DNA of 23,464 bases, from the NCBI GenBank assembly GCA_016715205.1, contig JADKBC010000010.1, positions 1 to 23,464 on the forward strand, given 5' to 3'. Numbering within the stretch: position 1 is the first letter of the stretch; each line of letters opens with the position of its first letter. The stretch is from Holophaga sp. Lineage in GTDB: Bacteria; Acidobacteriota; Holophagae; Holophagales; Holophagaceae. Below the pieces are notes generated by a model. It saw only the letters and a list, made by a program, of their open reading frames with translations. It had not been told where the DNA came from and did not search any database. Positions 17,755 to 23,464 of the stretch are shown piece after piece. The position numbers were made by a program, and so were the translations under genes.

Positions 17755-18894
17755 ATGATCACATCCATCGATGAAGCGGTACAGGCAGTCGATCTGGTGC
17801 TGAACAGCCCCACCGCCCGCATGCCATTCCCAGGCAAGGAACGACCGGTCTTGATCTATGGAGCTGGCCATCGGGGTACCCAAGTATTCGAAACCTTGCT
17901 GGCCGAAGGCTACAATGTCGTGGGGTTCATGGATCGCGGGTTCTCTGCGATTGGCACACACCTTGGGCGGCCAGCCTATCCCGTTTGCTCCGCCGAGGAA
18001 CTCGGGCTGGATGGGGATCCTCCCCATGTCCTGGTGGCCATTTTCCGGCACGACATCGATATCAGCAATCTGTTCCAAACCCTACCGGAATTGGGATTTC
18101 CAGGCGTTTCCTCCTTCCAGGAATTGGTGGAACAATTTCCCGGCGCTTTCGACATGGTGCTTTGGCAGGGCGGGCGAACCTTGCTCACCCAAGCTCGTGA
18201 GGAGCTTGCGAAGGTGCTGACCTTGCTGGCCGATGACACAAGCCAACAGGTGTTTCTCGAATGCCTGCAGTTGCGCTGCGGCAACCCCTTGGCCATGCAA
18301 CAGCCGGATCGCCACCACCAATATTTCCCGCCCGACCTTCTCCCCTGTGATCGTGGGCTGCGTTTGGTGGATTGCGGTGCGTACGATGGCGACACCTTCG
18401 CGAATATCCTCGACCAGGGCATTGAACTCGAAGCCTTCCTGGCCCTTGAACCCGATCCGACCAACTTTGCCAAGCTGGCCGCTCGGATGCGCGCCATGAC
18501 CCAAGGACCGCGGGAGATCACCCTGGTCCCGTGTGCGGCCTGGAACTGCACGATCACCCTGCGTTTTGGAGCAGGGTCTGAACAAAACAGCCAAGTGGAT
18601 TCAGAAGGCGCAAGTTTCGTGCAAGCCGTGAGGCTCGATGATGTGTTGGCCGGCTTTCCGACCACCTGGCTGAAGCTGGACATCGAAGGCGCGGAAATGG
18701 AAGCCCTGATGGGGGCGCGCGGCGTTCTTGAGCGTGATCATCCGTTCCTGGCCGTGGCGGCCTACCATTTCCCCGACCACCTCTGGAAGCTACCCCTGAC
18801 CCTTCATAGCTGGAACTTGGGCTACGAATTTTTCCTTCGCCCCCATGGGTACGCGGGGGTGGACATGGTGCTCTACGCACGAAAGGCAAGTTGA
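17755..18894 (+). CDS. FkbM-family methyltransferase with N-terminal Rossmann-like domain (copy 2)
   Basis: 379 residues from the ATG at 17755, which follows the SDR 2 stop by 2 nt and fits the spacing of the operon. A longer frame from 17635 only overlaps SDR 2. The N-terminal domain has VLIYGAGHRGTQVFETLL (32-49) and VVGFMDRGFSAIG (55-67), the same type as in the first FkbM gene. The middle has YFPPDLLP (190-197). The FkbM domain shows LVDCGAYDGDTFANIL (204-219), LALEPDPTNFAKL (229-241), VRLDDVL (292-298), LKLDIEGAEMEALMGAR (306-322) and HFPDHLWKLPL. The pattern of landmarks is collinear with copy 1, but the sequences are well diverged, so they probably act on different positions of one glycan. 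Confidence 0.86.
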   Translation: MITSIDEAVQAVDLVLNSPTARMPFPGKERPVLIYGAGHRGTQVFETLLAEGYNVVGFMDRGFSAIGTHLGRPAYPVCSAEELGLDGDPPHVLVAIFRHDIDISNLFQTLPELGFPGVSSFQELVEQFPGAFDMVLWQGGRTLLTQAREELAKVLTLLADDTSQQVFLECLQLRCGNPLAMQQPDRHHQYFPPDLLPCDRGLRLVDCGAYDGDTFANILDQGIELEAFLALEPDPTNFAKLAARMRAMTQGPREITLVPCAAWNCTITLRFGAGSEQNSQVDSEGASFVQAVRLDDVLAGFPTTWLKLDIEGAEMEALMGARGVLERDHPFLAVAAYHFPDHLWKLPLTLHSWNLGYEFFLRPHGYAGVDMVLYARKAS

Positions 18895-18981
18895 ACATTG
18901 ATGGGGGCTGGGCATCCAATCACCGCCGATCCATTCCTATTTCCCTCGCCCGGCCAACCCGGTATTAATGGGGTGCAGATC

Positions 18982-20474
18982 ATGAGAACAAAGGTCATGT
19001 TGATTTGGCCATGGAGCCAGCAACACGAGCGCACCCATGAACTCTTTCCCATCGGTCTTGGCTACCTGGTCGCCAATATCGACCACGCTCGGTTCGAGGT
19101 CTGCATCCTGGATTGCGCCCTGGAAAACCTTCGGCCAGATTCGGAGGCATTCCGGCAACGCCTCCTGGCATTCAACCCAGCAATTCTTGGTGTTTCCTGG
19201 TGGAGCCTGAATACACCTGTTGTGGAGGAAACGCTGGCCGTGGCACGCGCCCTGCTGCCGAACGCGGTTCTCTTGGCCGGGGGGCCCCATGTGGCGGGCT
19301 GCGCAGAAACAATCGTGGGCTGCCAGGCGGTGGACTATGCCTTCGTGGGTGAAGCGGAACAAGGATTCACCTTATTGTTGGATGCCCTGACCGCCGAGGG
19401 AGAAAGCCCAACGTTCGTGAGCCTGGAGAAGATTCCTGGCCTGGTTTTCCGGGATGGCCAGAGGGTGGTTCTAGTCCCTCAACAATTTGTGGAATACCTC
19501 GATCTGGTGCGAGGCGTCGACTACGAGCGCACCCGACTCCGGGAGTACCACGCCCAGGGCTACTATTACGGTGCCAAACTACAGAAGCAATCTGAGTTGA
19601 CGGCGCCCCTCATGACGGCGCGGGGCTGCCCCTTTCGATGCACGTTCTGCATGGCTCCCACCATTGACGGGAAGAAGATTCGGCGCCACTCATTGCAATA
19701 CGTGGTGGAAGCCGTTCAACGCCTCTATCACGAGTACGGGGTCCGCTACATCGCCATCATCGACGACAATTTCACCATCGATCACAAATGGGCAACGTCC
19801 GTATGCAACGCCATTGCTGACCTGAACCTTTCCGATCTTGCAATCGGCACCCCCAACGGCATTCCGCTGGTGGCTGGCATCACCAAGGAGCTCGCCACCG
19901 CCATGAAACGGGCGTGTTGGCGCGAAGTCATGTTGGCCCCCGAGAGCGGGTCAAAGGCCACCCTGAAGGCCATGGACAAACCCATCAACCTCGATGCCAT
20001 TCCTGATTTCATTCAGGTATTTCACGAGTCGGCATGAAGGTGAGTGCCTTTTTCATCATTGGCTATCCGGATGAAACCCTGGAGGACATCGCTCTCACCG
20101 AAAAGTTCATCCTCGATACGGATTTCGATTTCGTGGGGATCAGCATCTTTCAGCCCCTTCCCGGCAGCAAGATCTACCAAAGCCTGGTGGATCAAGGGAC
20201 CATACCGGCGGGCTTTATCCCGGGTCACTACCAGGAAGTGACATTCCCACGGAAAAACATCGACAACGAAACCCTGCGAGACGCCTACAACCAGCTCTGG
20301 AATCGATACCGCGAGCACAAGGGTATGCCCATCCAGAATCGCGCGGGCTGCCACCATACGGGAGCACCAAGTCGTCAGCCGATTCAGCTAAAGCCCGAAA
20401 TTGCAATGCGACGGCATGCCCCAATAGGAACTAAGCCCGGGCACGGACCCTATTCGCCAGGCAACAGTGTGTAG
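18982..20474 (+). CDS. B12-binding-domain radical SAM enzyme, interrupted by one frame change near 20030
   Basis: From ATG 18982 (MRTKVMLIWPW) the protein shows a cobalamin-binding-type N-terminal domain: LFPIGLGYLVANI, ILGVSWWSLNTPVVEE, AVLLAGGPHVAG and YAFVGEAEQGF. The radical SAM cluster is ARGCPFRCTFCMAP (C216, C220, C223 in CxxxCxxC). Barrel strands follow, such as YIAIIDDNFTIDH and VMLAPESGS. The first frame stops at 20037. The family sequence continues without gap in another frame as GMKVSAFFIIGYPDETLEDI and then ISIFQPLPGSKIY to TGA 20474. A single missing base would restore one protein of about 495 aa. The C-terminus overlaps the convergent glycosyltransferase end by 25 nt and may really end earlier. 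An upstream in-frame ATG at 18898 would add a leader atypical for the family. Such enzymes do methylations, cyclisations or rearrangements; the substrate is unknown. Confidence 0.86.
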
Positions 20475-21511
20475 GCATAGGAAGCCCTGTTGGCTGCATC
20501 CATCCGCTGCTGGACGAGCCGTACGGTGCGACGGATGTCTTTGATATCGTCCTGAAACCCGTCAAGCCAGGTATTGAAAAGCTTGCGGTCCTCGCCATAC
20601 CCCAGGAGTTCGCCAAACAGACCCAGGGCATCCAGCTTTCTTACAAGGGTTTCTGGGGGGGTGTCCCCTTGTCGAGCCAAATTCATCAACTCCACGGCAA
20701 AACGATCCCAAAAGCTGTAGGTCATGTACCGGAAAAACCCCAATGCCAGCGGGGTTGTGAGCACACCTTGGTGCTTCAAATTGAGCAGTCCGGGCAGGAT
20801 GTTCCAATAGGCTTCGTTGGTGTCACCCATTTTCCAGCGTTCGGCGCTATCGGCTGTCATCTCTTCGTCTTGGGGGTCAATGAGCCCCGTCGAAAGAAGC
20901 AGCATGGTTTGGCCATAGGCCGCCTCCAGAAGCGCTTCCGAATGCGTGAAGGCAGAGGGCGGCTTCATCTGCCATTGGGCGGAAGCCATCATTCTCGGCA
21001 CGGTGTCCCGGGAGAGCACCAAGCTCGATATCCAGCCAAGCAAATCGTGCCAGCCATAGGTGTTGCAAAGATCCTCGGTGGTGCCAGTCAGAATGTCGCC
21101 TTCCCCAGGGAGGGCGCGCCGGGTGGGGCAGCAATGAATCAGTGCCGGCAAATCCGCTCCGCTTGCTTCGATGGCATCTGCAAGTCTCGAGTAGGCGCTG
21201 GGATCGGTGATCCAGTCATCATCGCCCTGGAGCCAAAGATAGTCGTACTCGAGGCCTGAATGAAGCAGTGCCCGACCCAGGATCTCAACCCAAAGGATCG
21301 CGTGGGTCTCCCAGCGTCGAACGTGGATCCAGGGCGCCTTGGCCTGCCATTGGGCCAGCAGTTCGGGGGTTCGGTCGGAGGAACAATTATCGGAGACGAA
21401 AAGCTCCACGGTGCAGTTTTGGGTCTGGGCGCGCGCGTTCGAAATGGCCTGGATGGCCCGGTCCAGGTAATCCGCGCGGTTCCAGGTAGGGATGACAACC
21501 AGCAGCTTCAT
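20450..21511 (-). CDS. GT-A family 2 glycosyltransferase (tandem copy A)
   Basis: 353 residues from ATG 21511, where the family start MKLLVVIPTWNRADYL begins; an in-frame ATG at 21550 only adds an atypical leader. The GT2 nucleotide-sugar site shows FVSDNCSSDRTPELL (38-52), and the DXD-like metal site is WLQGDDDW (93-100). The rest does not resemble ordinary GT2 tails. It contains RRALPGEGD, TEDLCNTYGWHDLLGW, HSEALLEAAYG, IDPQDEE, LGFFRYMTYSFWDRF, LLGYGEDRKLF, and near the end DDIKDIRR and SYAYTLLPG. The enzyme should transfer a sugar in the cytoplasm onto a glycan or protein. It is convergent with the radical SAM gene and the last of three tandem copies in transcription order. Confidence 0.87.
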   Translation of the reverse strand: MKLLVVIPTWNRADYLDRAIQAISNARAQTQNCTVELFVSDNCSSDRTPELLAQWQAKAPWIHVRRWETHAILWVEILGRALLHSGLEYDYLWLQGDDDWITDPSAYSRLADAIEASGADLPALIHCCPTRRALPGEGDILTGTTEDLCNTYGWHDLLGWISSLVLSRDTVPRMMASAQWQMKPPSAFTHSEALLEAAYGQTMLLLSTGLIDPQDEEMTADSAERWKMGDTNEAYWNILPGLLNLKHQGVLTTPLALGFFRYMTYSFWDRFAVELMNLARQGDTPPETLVRKLDALGLFGELLGYGEDRKLFNTWLDGFQDDIKDIRRTVRLVQQRMDAANRASYAYTLLPGE

Positions 21512-21561
21512 CGAATCAAACCTTAAAAGATCATGGTCAAAGGGTGGCAAAACGGCATGAA

Positions 21562-22618
21562 CTAGGCGGGCGGCAGAATGGTGTAGGAATAGGAAGGTTT
21601 CTCGAACTGCTCGATCCGCCGATGGATCAACTGGATGGAGCGACGCACATCCTTGATATCGTCGTGAAACCCCTCAAACCAGGTCTCGTAGAGTTTTCGA
21701 TCTTCCCCATACCCCAGCAACCCCGCGATGGAGGCGAGTAGATCGAGCTTGGTAACCAGCACTTCCGCAGGCGTCTCATGGTTGGCCGCCAAAGCCATGA
21801 TCTGACCGCTGAAGCGATCCCAAAAGCTGTAGGTCAGGTATCGAAGAACCCCAGCGTGAGTGGGGTTGTCAGGATTCCACGCTGTTTCAAGTTCAGGAGC
21901 CCGGGAATGATGTTCCAGTAGGCTTCGCCAACCTTGCCCTTGGCCCAACGTGCCTTACTGGCTTCCGTCATAAGCATCCTGGGGATCGATGTACTTCCTT
22001 GAAAGGATCAACATACGTTCGCCCGTAAGCCGCCTCCGCAAGGCTTCGGAATGGACAAGGCGGAAGGACGCGCCAGTTTCATTGGGCGGAAGCCAACATC
22101 CGTTCCACCGTCTCCCGGGCAATCACCTTAGACCCGAAATCCCACCCGGCAGCTCATGCCAACCGTAGGTATTGCAAAGGTCTTCAGTCGTGCCTCCGAG
22201 AATGACACCTTCCCCTGGGAGGGCTCGCCGTGCCGGGCAGCAATGCACCAGGGCCGGCGGATCATCCGCGCTGGCCTCCAATGCTTCCGCGAGTTTGGAA
22301 TAGGCCGGCTGTCGGTGATCCAGTCATCGTCGCCCTGAAGCCAAAGGTAGTCGTACTCCAGGCCCGAGTGCAGAAGGGCCCGTTCCAGGATCTGGGCCCA
22401 AATGGTGACGTGCTGCTCCCAGCGCCGCATGTGAATCCAGGGCGCCACCCCTGCCATCGCGCCATTACTTCCGGCGTGGTGTCCGAGGAGCAGTTGTCTG
22501 AAACGAACAATTCCACCGAACAATTTTCAGCCTTGGCACGCGCTTCGGAGATGGCCTGGATTGCCTTCTCCAGGTACTCCGCCCGATTCCAGGTGGGTAT
22601 GACAACCAGCAGTTTCAT
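21562..22618 (-). CDS. GT-A family 2 glycosyltransferase (tandem copy B; frame errors)
   Basis: The start MKLLVVIPTWNRAEYL (ATG 22618) and FVSDNCSSDTTPE match copy A, as do the middle part WIHMRRWEQHVTIWAQ and YLWLQGDDDWITD. The C-terminal part (LTYSFWDRF, LLGYGEDRKLY, DDIKDVRRSIQLIHRR, SYSYTILPP) ends at TAG 21562. At least four frame changes fall between about 21845 and 22460, so this copy is either a decayed paralogue or carries sequence errors. The overall span (1057 nt) nearly equals copy A (1062 nt), which favours errors. It begins 51 nt before copy A in the same direction, so the copies are probably cotranscribed. Confidence 0.84.
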
Positions 22619-22690
22619 GGGTTCCAACCTTTCGGAGCGCTTCTCTAGTATCGGATTGAATACCCATCGGAAGTGAAGGCAGCGCCACGA

Positions 22691-23464
22691 TCAGCGACCC
22701 TCATTCGAGCCAGGGGGCATGAGCGTGTATGCGTAGGAGGCCTGCTTGTGCTGCGCGATTCTCCGCTGGATCACCTGCATGGCGCGGCGAACATCCTTGA
22801 TGTCGTCTTGAAATCCTTCAAACCAACTCCTCGTAGAGCTTCCGGTCTTCGCCATAACCCAGCAGCGATGCGAATTCTGCCATCAAGTCCATTTTCCGTA
22901 CCAGCTCTTCGGCGGGGGTGTCGGGCTTGGAAGCCAGGGACATGAGTTGGATGGCGAACCGATCCCACAGACTGTAGGTCAGGTGCCGGAAGAACCCCAG
23001 CGTGAGCGGCTCCGTGAGCACCCCTCGGCGCTTCAGGTTGGCGATGCCTGGAATGATATTCCAGAAGCCCTCCAGCACATCCTCCTTCAGCCACCGGTCA
23101 ATGGTGTCCGGGGTCGCCTCCTCGTCTTGGGGATCGATGAAACCCGTTGTGAGAATTAGCATCGTCCGCCCGTAGGCCGCCTCGAGCAAGGCCTCGGAAT
23201 GGACGAAGGTGGAAGGCGGCTTCAATTGCCATTGGGGCGAGGCCATCATTCGAACCACCGTATCCCTCGCCACTACCAAACTGGAAATCCAGCCGAGTAG
23301 GTCGTACCAGCCAAAGGTGTTGCACAGATCCTCGGTGGTGCCCGCAAAAACACCTCCTTCACCCGGCAGGGCCCGTCGGATGGGGCAGCAATGCACCACC
23401 GCGGGCGGGTCCTCCGCGCTAGCGTCCAGAGCCTCCGCAAGCTGTTGGTAGGCCGATGCCTCGA
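22691..23464 (-). CDS. GT-A family 2 glycosyltransferase (tandem copy C; N-terminus beyond the window)
   Basis: The visible part starts after the DXD region. It includes HCCPIRRALPGEGG, TEDLCNTFGWYDLLGWISSL, HSEALLEAAYGRTML, FIDPQDEE, LGFFRHLTYSLWDRF and LLGYGEDRKLYEEL. After one frame change near 22830 it continues as FQDDIKDVRRAMQVIQRR, then QASYAYTLMPP and TGA at 22691. By eye it is about two-thirds identical to copy A over the shared part, and the DNA is also similar, pointing to recent tandem duplication. The missing N-terminus lies to the right of the window. Confidence 0.85.

Noticed and set aside
18898..18981. Longer start for the radical SAM protein
   Set aside because: The added 28 residues lack family likeness; MRTKVMLIWP at 18982 is the normal type of start.

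Overview
The window is GC-rich bacterial chromosome with no mobile element, CRISPR array, rRNA or tRNA that I could recognise. A Ser/Thr kinase fused to a PD40/TolB-like propeller, a Lys/Ala-rich histone-H1-like protein and the gene order eno-ftsB-dapF-parA-parB-folC would fit an Acidobacteriota-like organism (Holophaga/Geothrix relatives are my best guess). That placement is inference, not proof.

Left part (1-9968, minus strand), in transcription order: trpC with a Lys/Pro/Ala-rich tail, an H1-like protein with 45-bp tandem repeats, eno, an ftsB/divIC-like gene, dapF, parA, parB, folC, a possible ComEC N-terminal fragment, and a Ser/Thr kinase running off the left edge. Nearly every one of these genes carries several frame changes although the motifs are intact when frames are joined. 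Because enolase, ParA/ParB and FolC are not plausible pseudogenes all at once, I treat these as sequence or assembly errors and give whole-gene coordinates with joined frames. A divergent AT-richer intergenic region (9969-10261) separates trpC from upp on the plus strand, which is also error-rich.

Middle part (11.1-20.5 kb, plus strand) is almost free of frame errors and holds a surface-glycan or glycoconjugate cluster: a zinc-ribbon-type SAM methyltransferase, a NeuB-family synthase without a SAF domain, a KdsC-like HAD phosphatase, an FkbM methyltransferase with an N-terminal Rossmann-like domain, an acetolactate-synthase-like ThDP enzyme, two SDRs, a second FkbM methyltransferase of the same architecture, and a B12-binding radical SAM protein. 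From neuB through the second fkbM, start and stop codons overlap by 4 nt (ATGA) or lie 1-4 nt apart, so these genes look like one translationally coupled operon; the radical SAM start is 87 nt further on. The likely theme is synthesis and tailoring of a nonulosonic-acid-like or branched sugar: NeuB and HAD give an aldol product and remove phosphate, the ThDP enzyme plus SDRs could add and reduce a two-carbon branch or remodel a ketosugar, and the FkbM and radical SAM proteins could methylate.

Right part (20.45-23.46 kb, minus strand, convergent) is a tandem array of three closely related family-2 glycosyltransferases with an unusual shared C-terminal region; the middle copy has frame errors and the third is cut by the window edge. 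Together with the operon they suggest a locus building a variable, O-methylated glycan, perhaps on flagellin or the cell surface. No CMP-sugar synthetase, flippase or polymerase is visible here.
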